From an uncultured Collinsella sp. (GTDB lineage: Bacteria > Actinomycetota > Coriobacteriia > Coriobacteriales > Coriobacteriaceae), in NCBI GenBank assembly GCA_900551605.1, contig URWS01000112.1:1-5743 (forward strand): 5,743 nt of DNA, given 5' to 3'. This document shows, in pieces, positions 1-5,705 of the stretch (position 1 is its first letter; each line of letters opens with the position of its first letter). The translations under genes and the position numbers were made by a program. The notes below the pieces were generated by a model. The model was not told the DNA's origin. It was given only the letters and a program-made list of their open reading frames with translations, and did no database searches.

Positions 1-47
1 CTACACTTATGCGATCGTCGGCAGCGTCAGATGTGTATAAGAGACAG
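1..47 (+). other. Nextera P5-side adapter remnant (artefact)
   Basis: This is not genomic DNA. Bases 1-6 (CTACAC) match the end of the Illumina P5 oligo, and 7-14 (TTATGCGA) occupy the 8-nt i5 index position. Bases 15-47 match the Nextera Read 1 adapter and end in the 19-bp Tn5 mosaic end (29-47). The order P5, index, Read 1, mosaic end is exactly that of a tagmentation library molecule. Genomic sequence therefore begins at about 48. From memory, the index matches the Nextera XT i5 primer S522. Confidence 0.98.
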
Positions 48-48
48 G

Positions 49-885
49 GCCGCGGGGCAATCGCGTCTGGTCCGCTACACCATGGGCGGCGAGAACTCCG
101 ATACCGGCATGATCTGCGGCGGAGCCATCTGCCTGTGCTACCTACATCTGGATGCGACCCAGGCACCGTTGTTCCAGGAAATTGCCGACGTCTTGGTCTA
201 TCGGCGCATCGGCGACTTCGTCATCGACTTTGAACCGTTTATCGCGAGCGCGCTCGAGGGCGATGTGGCCGAGTACCATGGCGAGGCATCGCGCCATACC
301 ATTGCGGGCTGCCCCGGGCTTTCACTGGTGGAGGAGGGGAGTAGCGTCACCTACACTAACGCCGCCTCCGAGATTCCCGCGGCGCACGTCGAGACGCTCT
401 GCCCCGAGGGCCTGACCTACATCTTTGGCTGCGGACACGTGGGCGCCGCGACGGCGCGCGTGCTCACGGCGGCGGGCTTTGCCGTCGTGGCTTGCGACGA
501 CCGCCCCGGCACGCTGACCCCCGAATGGGTGCCCGGTGTCTACGATCGTCGCCTGGTCGATTACAAGAACCTGAGCAAGCAGTGCCCCATCGGCCCGCGC
601 GACCTGGTGGTCGTCGCCACGGCGGGTCACAAGTCCGATATAGACGTGGTGATTCAGGCCATGCGCGCCAAGCCTGCCTACCTGGGCTGCCTGGGATCGC
701 GCCGCAAGACGGCCTTTGTGCGCGCCCGCCTGGAGCAGGAGGGCTTTACGCAGGAGCAGATCGACGAGCTGCACCTGCCGATCGGCGTCGCCATCGAGGC
801 CGAGGACCCCGAGGAGATCGCCATCTCCATCGCCGCCGAGATGATCCACCTGCGCCGCACCAAACTCGTCCCCCGCAAGCGCTAG
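49..885 (+). CDS. XdhC/CoxI-family molybdenum hydroxylase accessory protein, 5'-partial
   Basis: The 278 visible residues are the C-terminal part of an XdhC-type protein. This family binds molybdenum cofactor and helps sulfurate and insert it into xanthine dehydrogenase-like hydroxylases in the cytoplasm. Counting from codon 49: Cys23-Gly-Gly lies in the XdhC_CoxI part. A Rossmann-type domain follows, with GCGHVG at 127-132, a downstream CDDRPG, a TAGHKSD segment and CLGSRRKT at 214-221. It ends with a PIGV...EDPEEIAISIAAE region typical of the family C terminus. The natural start is missing because the contig begins inside the gene. The in-frame ATG at 31 lies in the adapter and gives a false N terminus (MCIRDR). 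Family members usually run to about 300-380 residues, so several tens of residues are lost. It may belong to the branch linked to selenium-dependent molybdenum hydroxylases of gut anaerobes, but no hydroxylase gene is visible here to confirm that. Family assignment is firm; the substrate of the partner enzyme is unknown. Confidence 0.9.
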   Translation, partial: AAGQSRLVRYTMGGENSDTGMICGGAICLCYLHLDATQAPLFQEIADVLVYRRIGDFVIDFEPFIASALEGDVAEYHGEASRHTIAGCPGLSLVEEGSSVTYTNAASEIPAAHVETLCPEGLTYIFGCGHVGAATARVLTAAGFAVVACDDRPGTLTPEWVPGVYDRRLVDYKNLSKQCPIGPRDLVVVATAGHKSDIDVVIQAMRAKPAYLGCLGSRRKTAFVRARLEQEGFTQEQIDELHLPIGVAIEAEDPEEIAISIAAEMIHLRRTKLVPRKR

Positions 886-902
886 TCGCATCCCCACCAA
901 TA

Positions 903-968
903 AGTTGCGGTGAAATACGGATTGTTTAAGCCTGTTAGGCCGCAAACAGTCCCTATTTCACCGCAACT
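903..968. repeat. 66-bp imperfect palindrome, possible dispersed intergenic repeat
   Basis: The two 25-bp arms are almost exact reverse complements around a 16-nt centre that is itself partly symmetric. Its base composition is lower in GC than the flanking genes. Large palindromes of this type between genes are often REP- or MITE-like elements present in many copies. The window holds one copy only, so a dispersed nature is inference. Confidence 0.45.
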
Positions 969-975
969 GCTTTTT
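903..975 (+). terminator. Long hairpin plus T-run, probable terminator after the xdhC-like gene
   Basis: Bases 903-927 pair with 944-968 over 25 positions with one mismatch (C918/C953) and one G-U wobble (T922/G949). Inside lies a second small stem, 930-933 (GCCT) with 937-940 (AGGC), closed by GTT. A run of five T at 971-975 follows two bases after the stem, as in an intrinsic terminator. It starts 18 nt after the stop codon of the xdhC-like gene. The arms are much longer than an ordinary terminator needs, so this may be a palindromic intergenic repeat that also acts as a terminator. Confidence 0.65.
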
Positions 976-994
976 GGGACCCATTTGTGCGGGG

Positions 995-1010
995 GAGTTG
1001 TGGAGTTGTG
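995..1010 (+). repeat. Tandem 8-bp repeat (GAGTTGTG x2)
   Basis: GAGTTGTG occurs twice back to back at 995-1002 and 1003-1010, about 20 nt upstream of the candidate -35 box. It could be a binding site for a regulator of the promoter or chance sequence; nothing here decides between them. Confidence 0.3.
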
Positions 1011-1029
1011 CAGGCAGACGAGGTTTTTC

Positions 1030-1058
1030 TGGAAATACGCACCCAATGCGCGTATAGT
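1030..1058 (+). promoter_or_regulatory. Candidate sigma70-type promoter for the rplE-secY cluster
   Basis: TATAGT at 1053-1058 matches the -10 consensus at five of six positions. TGGAAA at 1030-1035 matches the -35 consensus at four of six, with an ideal 17-nt spacer. Transcription would start near 1064-1066 and leave an untranslated leader of about 130 nt before rplE. The site follows the terminator-like hairpin and faces the ribosomal genes, so its position fits. This is pattern matching only. Confidence 0.5.
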
Positions 1059-1130
1059 ACCGATTGTTTTGTCGGCTCCTGCTGCGTCGAGTCCAAACCG
1101 CGAAATGCCATGAGCGGCGCGGATGCAGCC

Positions 1131-1174
1131 AGGAGGCACGAGGACAACCCATCGTGGCCACGCCCCGTGCTTAA
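1131..1174 (+). promoter_or_regulatory. Leader segment with an unused Shine-Dalgarno and possible hairpin
   Basis: AGGAGG at 1131-1136 is a perfect Shine-Dalgarno but has no ATG or GTG at normal distance. The first GTG (1154) lies 17 nt beyond it and would encode only six residues before TAA at 1172-1174. GGCACGA (1135-1141) can pair with the TCGTGGCC segment (1152-1159) with one bulged base. The hairpin could hide the AGGAGG. This may be a regulatory leader element or the trace of a lost gene start; no known r-protein binding motif was recognised. Confidence 0.25.
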
Positions 1175-1195
1175 AACCCCAAGAAGGAGTGAACA

Positions 1196-1753
1196 ATGGC
1201 AGAAGAGAAGTATGTGCCGCGTCTGAAGACCAAGTACAACAACGAGGTCAAGCAGCAGCTTCAGGACAAGTTCCAGTACGAGAACGTCATGATGATCCCC
1301 AAGTTTGAGAAGATCGTCGTGAACATGGGTGTCGGCGAGGCCGCTACCGATTCCAAGGCCATCGACGGTGCCGTGCGCGACCTGCGCGCCATCACCGGCC
1401 AGCAGCCGATGATCACCCGTGCCCGCAAGTCCATCGCTACCTTCCGCCTGCGCGCTGGTATGCCGATCGGCTGCAAGGTTACCCTGCGTGGCGACCGTAT
1501 GTGGGAGTTCTTCGATCGTCTGACCTCCGTCGCGATCCCCCGTATCCGCGACTTCCGCGGCATCTCCGCCAAGAGCTTCGACGGGCGTGGTAACTTCTCC
1601 ATGGGCGTCACCGAGCAGCTCATCTTCCCCGAGATCGACTTCGACTCCGTCGATCACCAGCGTGGTATGGACATCACTTTCGTGACCACCGCCAACACCG
1701 ATGAGGAGGCCAAGGCCCTTCTGGACGCCTTCGGTTTCCCGTTCAAGAAATAG
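1196..1753 (+). CDS. rplE: 50S ribosomal protein L5
   Basis: The 185-residue product is a full-length bacterial L5, which binds 5S rRNA in the central protuberance of the large subunit and touches the P-site tRNA and the small subunit head. Visible family marks are KIVVNMGVG (residues 39-47), the L5 signature region [19 protein letters not shown] (63-81), then [17 protein letters not shown]. The C terminus FGFPFKK is typical of actinobacterial L5. The ATG start is set by GAAGGAG at 1183-1189 with a 6-nt spacer. It is the first ribosomal gene in the window. The expected upstream neighbours rplX and rplN are replaced by a promoter-bearing intergenic region and an unrelated gene. A hairpin follows its stop codon. 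Confidence 0.98.
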   Translation: MAEEKYVPRLKTKYNNEVKQQLQDKFQYENVMMIPKFEKIVVNMGVGEAATDSKAIDGAVRDLRAITGQQPMITRARKSIATFRLRAGMPIGCKVTLRGDRMWEFFDRLTSVAIPRIRDFRGISAKSFDGRGNFSMGVTEQLIFPEIDFDSVDHQRGMDITFVTTANTDEEAKALLDAFGFPFKK

Positions 1754-1768
1754 GTTCACCTGCCCTAA

Positions 1769-1798
1769 AAGCGCCGTTCCCACAAGGGGGCGGCGTTT
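1769..1798 (+). other. Hairpin in the rplE-rpsZ spacer
   Basis: Bases 1769-1781 can pair with 1786-1798 over 13 positions around an ACAA loop, counting G-U pairs. The stem is preceded by a short A-run and ends in only three T followed by GGGGCG. It therefore resembles an intrinsic terminator that lacks its T-tract. It may be a partial terminator, an mRNA processing or stability element, or a relic. It cannot be a strong terminator if the rest of the operon is read from upstream. Confidence 0.5.
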
Positions 1799-1819
1799 GG
1801 GGCGAACAATACTCTATGT

Positions 1820-1828
1820 GAGGAGGAT
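1820..1828 (+). promoter_or_regulatory. Ribosome binding site fixing the GTG start of rpsZ
   Basis: GAGGAGG at 1820-1826 lies 6 nt before GTG 1833. It selects that codon over the later in-frame ATG at 1848, which would remove conserved N-terminal residues (MAKTS). Confidence 0.85.
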
Positions 1829-1832
1829 ATAA

Positions 1833-2018
1833 GTGGCTAAGACATCGATGATCGTCAAGTGCAATCGCAAGCAGAAGTTCTCTACTCGTGAGTACACGCG
1901 CTGCCAGCGCTGCGGCCGTCCGCACTCTGTGTACCGCAAGTTCGGCCTGTGCCGTGTCTGCTTCCGTGAGCTTGCACTCAAGGGCGAGCTTCCCGGCGTT
2001 AAGAAGGCCAGCTGGTAA
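1833..2018 (+). CDS. rpsZ: 30S ribosomal protein S14, zinc-binding type Z
   Basis: The 61-residue product is the short, zinc-binding form of S14, a protein of the small subunit head assembled late next to S3, S10 and S19. Cys24-x2-Cys27 and Cys40-x2-Cys43 form the zinc ribbon (CQRC ... CRVC). The Arg- and Lys-rich context and the ending [11 protein letters not shown] are family hallmarks. The zinc-free S14 of E. coli is about 100 residues and lacks these cysteines. The start is GTG with a strong ribosome binding site. It sits between L5 and S8, its conserved place in the spc cluster. Bacteria with a zinc-type S14 often carry a zinc-independent paralog elsewhere for zinc limitation; none is in this window. 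Confidence 0.97.
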   Translation: MAKTSMIVKCNRKQKFSTREYTRCQRCGRPHSVYRKFGLCRVCFRELALKGELPGVKKASW

Positions 2019-2137
2019 GTCACTACCAGCGTTTCAAGCATCCGTTTGGAACAGGGAAAACGCGCTAGTTAGGCTTTGCCGTTAAGGGCGGCGAAGAACC
2101 AAGAGCACGTGTTCATCAAGAACGAAGGAGAATCTGT
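2019..2137 (+). other. 119-nt rpsZ-rpsH spacer with weak hairpin
   Basis: This spacer is long for an spc operon. It has one short possible stem: 2074-2080 (CTTTGCC) with 2090-2096 (GGCGAAG), with one G-U pair and a 9-nt loop. GAAGGAG at 2124-2130 is the rpsH ribosome binding site. I see no gene in it. In E. coli, S8 represses its own operon by binding mRNA near the rplX-rplE boundary; I cannot show an equivalent S8 site here. Confidence 0.35.
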
Positions 2138-2536
2138 ATGAACCTTACAGACCCGATCGCAGATATGCTTACGCGCATCCGTAACGCTAACTCTGTGAAC
2201 AAGGCCACGGTCTCCATGCCGAGCAGCAAGAAGCTCGTCGAGATCGCTCGTGTTCTGCACGAGGAGGGCTACATCGAGGGCTACGATGTCGAGGACACCG
2301 TTCCCCAGAAGACTCTGCACATCACGCTTAAGTATGGTTCCAAGAAGGCTAAGGTCATCAACGGCATCCGCCGCATTTCCAAGCCGGGCCTGCGTAAGTA
2401 CACCGGCGTTGCCGATATGCCCCGCGTCCGCGGTGGCCTTGGTACCGCCATTATTTCCACCAGCCATGGCGTCATGACCGACCGCGATGCTCGCAAGCAC
2501 AACGTCGGCGGCGAGATCATCGCTTACGTCTGGTAA
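2138..2536 (+). CDS. rpsH: 30S ribosomal protein S8
   Basis: The 132-residue product is S8, a primary 16S rRNA binding protein of the small subunit platform, needed early in assembly. It begins with the typical [17 protein letters not shown]. The C-terminal half carries [19 protein letters not shown], containing the S8 signature STSHG at 106-110, and ends in IIAYVW. Length matches the family norm of about 130. The ATG start has GAAGGAG 7 nt upstream. In E. coli S8 is also the translational regulator of the spc operon, and the same role is plausible here but not shown. Confidence 0.98.
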   Translation: MNLTDPIADMLTRIRNANSVNKATVSMPSSKKLVEIARVLHEEGYIEGYDVEDTVPQKTLHITLKYGSKKAKVINGIRRISKPGLRKYTGVADMPRVRGGLGTAIISTSHGVMTDRDARKHNVGGEIIAYVW

Positions 2537-2556
2537 TTCGCTCGGTAGGTAGAAGG

Positions 2557-2563
2557 AAAGGAG
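2557..2563 (+). promoter_or_regulatory. Ribosome binding site fixing the GTG start of rplF
   Basis: AAAGGAG, 6 nt before GTG 2570, sets the start that gives the canonical L6 N terminus MSRIGNKPV. No closer ATG exists. Confidence 0.85.
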
Positions 2564-2569
2564 ATCACC

Positions 2570-3106
2570 GTGTCTCGTATCGGTAATAAGCCTGTCCAGA
2601 TTCCCGCCGGAGTCGAAGTGGCAGTCAACGGCAACAACGTTGTCGTCAAGGGCCCCAAGGGCCAGCTCGAGCTCGATGTCTTTGAGAAGCTCGCTATCAA
2701 CGTCGAGGACAACGTCCTCACCGTTTCCCGTCCCGACGACGAGCGTGAGACCCGTGCCCGCCACGGTCTCACCCGCGCCCTCATCCACAACATGGTTGTT
2801 GGCGTTTCCGAGGGCTTCGAGAAGAAGCTCGAGCTCGCCGGCGTCGGTTACCGCGTGCAGCAGAAGGGCAAGAACCTCGAGTTCTCCCTGGGCTTCTCGC
2901 ACCCCGTGATCGTCGAGGCTCCCGAGGGCATCACCTTCGAGGTTCCCGACAACACCCACGTGAACGTCAAGGGTATCAACAAGCAGCAGGTCGGTCAGAT
3001 CGCCGCTGAGATCCGCGGTCATCGTCCTCCCGAGCCTTACAAGGGCAAGGGTATCCACTATGTTGGCGAGCACATCCGCCGCAAGCTGGGTAAGGCCGCC
3101 AAGTAG
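2570..3106 (+). CDS. rplF: 50S ribosomal protein L6
   Basis: The 178-residue product is L6, which binds 23S rRNA near the factor-binding (sarcin-ricin loop) region of the large subunit. It opens with [17 protein letters not shown] and shows KGPKGQLE, both typical. The second domain carries the L6 signature PEPYKGKGI at 154-162 followed by a basic C terminus with RRKLGKAAK. Length matches the family (about 175-180). It starts with GTG. The spacer to rpsH is 33 nt and the spacer to rplR is 75 nt with a hairpin. Confidence 0.98.
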   Translation: MSRIGNKPVQIPAGVEVAVNGNNVVVKGPKGQLELDVFEKLAINVEDNVLTVSRPDDERETRARHGLTRALIHNMVVGVSEGFEKKLELAGVGYRVQQKGKNLEFSLGFSHPVIVEAPEGITFEVPDNTHVNVKGINKQQVGQIAAEIRGHRPPEPYKGKGIHYVGEHIRRKLGKAAK

Positions 3107-3131
3107 TCGTAACCGACTCACTCGCATAAGA

Positions 3132-3153
3132 CCAGCACCCCGTCAGGTGCTGG
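3132..3153 (+). other. Perfect 8-bp hairpin in the rplF-rplR spacer
   Basis: CCAGCACC (3132-3139) and GGTGCTGG (3146-3153) are exact reverse complements around CCGTCA. A run of five T occurs at 3165-3169, but 11 nt after the stem, too far for a standard intrinsic terminator. It may be an attenuator, a processing or stability stem, or an r-protein binding structure. Confidence 0.5.
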
Positions 3154-3181
3154 CAAGATCAACCTTTTTAGGAGTTTACGT

Positions 3182-3550
3182 ATGAACAAGCATAAGGCGA
3201 AGCTGGAAGGCCTCAAGCGTCGTCAGCGTCGTGTTCGCGGCAAGGTCTCGGGTACCTCCGAGCGTCCGCGTCTTCGCGTGACCCGTACTAACGCCAACAT
3301 CTATGCCCAGATCATCGACGACAGCAAGGGCTCCAGCCTGACGCTCGTCTCTGCCTCGACCCTCGAGGCCGAGTTCAAGGGCACCCACACCTCGAACAAG
3401 GAGGCTGCGGAGAAGGTCGGTCAGCTCGTTGGCAAGCGCGCCATCGAGGCCGGCATCACCAAGGTCGCCTTCGATCGCGGTGGCCGTATCTACCATGGCC
3501 GCGTCAAGGCCCTCGCCGACGGTGCTCGTGCCGCCGGTCTCGAGTTCTAG
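3182..3550 (+). CDS. rplR: 50S ribosomal protein L18
   Basis: The 122-residue product is L18, which binds 5S rRNA with L5 and L25-type proteins and helps dock it on the large subunit. The very basic N terminus ([10 protein letters not shown], residues 12-21) leads into [11 protein letters not shown], a family hallmark. The C-terminal segment has FDRGG (97-101), [13 protein letters not shown] and ends GLEF, as in most bacterial L18. Length is normal (about 115-122). The ATG start has AGGAG at 3170-3174. The rpsE ribosome binding site overlaps its stop codon, so the two genes are probably translationally coupled. Confidence 0.98.
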   Translation: MNKHKAKLEGLKRRQRRVRGKVSGTSERPRLRVTRTNANIYAQIIDDSKGSSLTLVSASTLEAEFKGTHTSNKEAAEKVGQLVGKRAIEAGITKVAFDRGGRIYHGRVKALADGARAAGLEF

Positions 3551-3564
3551 GAGGTATGTAGCAC

Positions 3565-4089
3565 ATGGCTCGTAATCAGAAGCAGCAGCGCGAGGCCTCC
3601 GAGTTCGAGGAGCGCGTCGTTTACATCAACCGCGTGTCGAAGACCGTCAAGGGTGGTCGTCGCATGAGCCTCGTCGCTCTCGTCGTCGTTGGCGACGGCA
3701 AGGGCAACGTCGGCGTTGGCATGGGCAAGTCCGCTGAGGTGCCCATGGCCATCTCCAAGGCATCTCTCGATGCCAAGAAGAACATGTTTCACGTGCCGGT
3801 GACCGAGCAGGGCACCATCCCGCACGAGGTTCTCGGCCACTTTGGTGCCGGCCGCATCATCATCAAGCCCGCTGTCGAGGGTACCGGCGTTATCGCCGGC
3901 GGCGCTGTGCGTCCCCTCTTTGAGCTTGCTGGCATCAAGAACGTCCTGTCCAAGTCCCTCGGTACCGACAACGGCCTCAACATCATCAAGGCTGCCGTCG
4001 AGGGCCTCAAGGAGCTCTCCAGCCCTGAGGACGTCGCGGCTCGCCGTGGCCTGACGGTCTCCGAGATGTTCGTCGGTAAGGAGAACTAA
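3565..4089 (+). CDS. rpsE: 30S ribosomal protein S5
   Basis: The 174-residue product is S5, which lies near the mRNA entry and helicase site of the small subunit and influences decoding accuracy. The N-terminal double-stranded-RNA-binding-like domain has [16 protein letters not shown] (residues 20-35) and [16 protein letters not shown] (40-55). The C-terminal domain has [20 protein letters not shown] and the [13 protein letters not shown] segment. Length is normal. The loop around residues 20-30, where spectinomycin-resistance changes occur in E. coli, looks like the ordinary family sequence. The start is ATG. AGGAGG at 3549-3554 overlaps the rplR stop and lies 10 nt upstream. It is 2 nt from rpmD, whose ribosome binding site is inside the end of rpsE. 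Confidence 0.98.
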   Translation: MARNQKQQREASEFEERVVYINRVSKTVKGGRRMSLVALVVVGDGKGNVGVGMGKSAEVPMAISKASLDAKKNMFHVPVTEQGTIPHEVLGHFGAGRIIIKPAVEGTGVIAGGAVRPLFELAGIKNVLSKSLGTDNGLNIIKAAVEGLKELSSPEDVAARRGLTVSEMFVGKEN

Positions 4090-4091
4090 GC

Positions 4092-4274
4092 ATGGCTGAC
4101 ACCATCAAGATCAAGCAGGTCCGCAGCACCAACGGTTGCAAGCAGGACCAGGTCCGTACTGTCCGTGCCCTCGGTCTCCACAGGATCCGCGAGGTTCGCG
4201 AGATTGCTGACAACGAGTCCGTCCGCGGCATGATCTTCAAGGTCAAGCACCTTGTCGAGATTGTAGAGGAGTAG
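4092..4274 (+). CDS. rpmD: 50S ribosomal protein L30
   Basis: The 60-residue product is L30, a small large-subunit protein found in many but not all bacteria. It shows the typical pattern IKIKQVRSTNGCKQDQ, then RALGLHRIREVREI and an acidic end in a VKHLVEIVEE segment. Length is as expected. The ATG start follows AAGGAG at 4078-4083, within the last codons of rpsE. Only 3 nt separate it from rplO, whose ribosome binding site GAGGAG (4266-4271) lies in the end of this gene. Translation of rpsE, rpmD and rplO is therefore likely coupled. Confidence 0.97.
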   Translation: MADTIKIKQVRSTNGCKQDQVRTVRALGLHRIREVREIADNESVRGMIFKVKHLVEIVEE

Positions 4275-4277
4275 CAA

Positions 4278-4727
4278 ATGCAGCTTCACGATCTTACTCC
4301 CGCGCCCGGTTCCACCAAGAACCGCAAGCGCGTCGGCCGTGGCAATTCTTCGGGTCACGGCACCACTTCTGGCCGCGGTCAGAAGGGCCAGGGTTCCCGC
4401 TCTGGCGGCACCAAGGGCGCCGGCTTCGAGGGTGGCCAGACTCCGCTGGCTATGCGCCTGCCCAAGCTTCCGGGCTTCCGTAACCCCCGTCGTATCGAGT
4501 ACACCGCTGTTAACGTTGAGCGTCTCGAGCGTAAGTTCGAGGACGGCGCTGTGATCGACGGTGCCGCTCTTAAGGCCGCTCGCATCACCAAGAGCGAGTT
4601 CGAGCCCGTCAAGGTGCTCGGCAATGGTGAGCTCACCAAGAAGTTCACGGTCAAGGTCGACAAGGTCAGCGCTTCTGCGCAGGCCAAGATCGAGGCCGCC
4701 GGCGGAAAGGTCGAGCTGCCGTGCTAA
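4278..4727 (+). CDS. rplO: 50S ribosomal protein L15
   Basis: The 149-residue product is L15, a late-assembly large-subunit protein that spans deep into 23S rRNA. The N-terminal half is the expected Gly/Arg/Lys-rich extension with [12 protein letters not shown] and [27 protein letters not shown] follows, and the C-terminal globular part has [19 protein letters not shown] and [10 protein letters not shown]. Length matches the family (about 145-150). The ATG start uses GAGGAG at 4266-4271. The final 7 nt, including the stop codon, are shared with the start of secY. Confidence 0.98.
   Translation: MQLHDLTPAPGSTKNRKRVGRGNSSGHGTTSGRGQKGQGSRSGGTKGAGFEGGQTPLAMRLPKLPGFRNPRRIEYTAVNVERLERKFEDGAVIDGAALKAARITKSEFEPVKVLGNGELTKKFTVKVDKVSASAQAKIEAAGGKVELPC
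4705..4723 (+). promoter_or_regulatory. secY ribosome binding site and GTG start inside rplO
   Basis: GAAAGG at 4705-4710 lies 10 nt before GTG 4721, all within the end of rplO. The start is chosen because this frame gives the conserved SecY N terminus. The nearby ATG at 4728 is in another frame that stops after 19 codons. Confidence 0.75.
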
Positions 4728-5705
4728 ATGGTCTTAAGAATGCTTTCCGCATCAAAGAATTGCGCGAAAAGATTCTTTTTACCATAGCTATGCTCGTCGT
4801 GTACCGCATTGGTGCGCACGTTCCTGTGCCCGGCATTCCCTTCCAGGGGATGCTGGGCCTTTTCTCGACCGATAACAATTCGGTCGCCGCAGGTGCTATG
4901 GCCCTCCTGAATCTTTTCTCTGGCGGCGCGTTGAGCTATGTGTCGGTGTTTTCGCTGGGCATCATGCCTTACATCACCAGCTCGATCATCCTCCAGATGC
5001 TCCAGGCCGTTGTGCCTTCCCTGCATGAGCTTGCCCGCGAGGGCGAGGTCGGTCAGACCAAGATTACGCAGTATTCGCGTTACCTCACCCTTGCTCTGGC
5101 AATCCTCAACTCCGTGGGTTACCTCTTCCTCTTTAAGAGCTTCGGCATCAGCTTCAATGGCGCCGGCGCTCCCGAGATCATCTTCGACCTCATGATCGTC
5201 GGTACGCTCACCGCGGGCGCCATGCTGATCATGTGGATTGGTGAGCTCATCACCCAGCGCGGTATCGGCAATGGCATGTCGCTGATCATCTTCGCGAACA
5301 TCATGGCCGGTCTGCCGCAGGCTATCTTCTCCAGCACCGAGGGCAATGCCGGTGGCATCATCACCATGGTGATCATCTGCGCCATCATCCTGCTGGTTAT
5401 CCCGCTGATTGTTTTCCTTGAGCGCGGCCAGCGCCGCATCCCGGTCTCCTACGCTAAGCGCGTCGTGGGCCGTCGCATGATGGGTGGCCAGACCACCTAC
5501 CTGCCCATCAAGGTCAACACCGCGGGTGTCGTGCCGATCATCTTCGCTTCGGCGCTGCTGTACTTCCCGGCTCAGATTGCCGTGTTCTTCCCCGGCATCG
5601 GCTGGATTCAGGCAGTTGCCTCCGCGCTTTCGACCGGTTGGCTCAACTGGGTGCTTAACGTTGTCCTCATCGTGTTCTTCGCGTACTTCTACACCTCCAT
5701 GGTGT
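4721..5705 (+). CDS. secY: Protein translocase subunit SecY, 3'-partial
   Basis: SecY is the pore subunit of the SecYEG channel in the cytoplasmic membrane. It moves unfolded proteins across or into the membrane with SecA or the ribosome. About 328 codons are present of the usual 425-440. Visible parts are TM1 (about 18-37), the plug/TM2 region with [15 protein letters not shown], later hydrophobic segments, [12 protein letters not shown] (177-188), and a long TM ending in [14 protein letters not shown] (from 234). The cytoplasmic loop with [18 protein letters not shown] follows, and the last segment ends in [10 protein letters not shown]. The cut falls just before the next cytoplasmic loop, which in E. 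coli carries the essential Arg357. The end is an adapter artefact, not a natural truncation; the open frame simply runs on into adapter to the contig end. The start is GTG, overlapping rplO by 7 nt. In many bacteria adk, map and infA follow. Confidence 0.97.

Larger units (their letters stand above)
886..1195 (+). other. 310-nt intergenic region between the xdhC-like gene and rplE
   Basis: No convincing gene lies here. In order it holds a long palindrome (903-968) with a T-run (971-975), an exact tandem 8-mer (995-1010), a candidate promoter (1030-1058), a leader of roughly 130 nt, and the rplE ribosome binding site (1183-1189). The first part is more AT-rich than the flanking genes. Short open frames such as the one from ATG 1110 have no ribosome binding site and no recognisable product. 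I looked for the C terminus of L24 (rplX) just before rplE in the forward frames and did not see it. Confidence 0.8.

Noticed and set aside
1..47. Tn5-type transposon end as a natural mobile element
   Set aside because: The mosaic end is joined to the Illumina Read 1, index and P5 sequence, so it is library-derived, not a resident transposon.
1153..1162. 10-bp exact palindrome CGTGGCCACG in the rplE leader
   Set aside because: It is short and GC-rich and could easily arise by chance. I know of no operator that it matches.
910..1226. Small plus-strand frames from ATG 910, 987 and 1110
   Set aside because: None has a Shine-Dalgarno at proper distance. They run through the palindrome, the promoter or into rplE out of frame, and the products resemble nothing known.
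953..1783. Minus-strand open frame (276 codons) over rplE and its leader
   Set aside because: It is antisense to rplE, with no ribosome binding site or recognisable product, and crosses the promoter region and the rplE-rpsZ hairpin.
2069..3127. Long minus-strand open frame (352 codons) opposite rpsH and rplF
   Set aside because: It is antisense to two certain ribosomal genes and exists because their GC-rich codon bias keeps the opposite frame open. Its product is low-complexity Asp/Leu/Gly-rich, with no recognisable domain.
4728..4787. ATG at 4728 as the secY start
   Set aside because: This frame reaches TAG after 19 codons. The frame from GTG 4721 gives the conserved SecY sequence.
48..5705. 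CRISPR array, tRNA, rRNA, integrase or defence genes
   Set aside because: None was seen. The insert is almost wholly accounted for by one accessory gene, the spc ribosomal cluster and secY.
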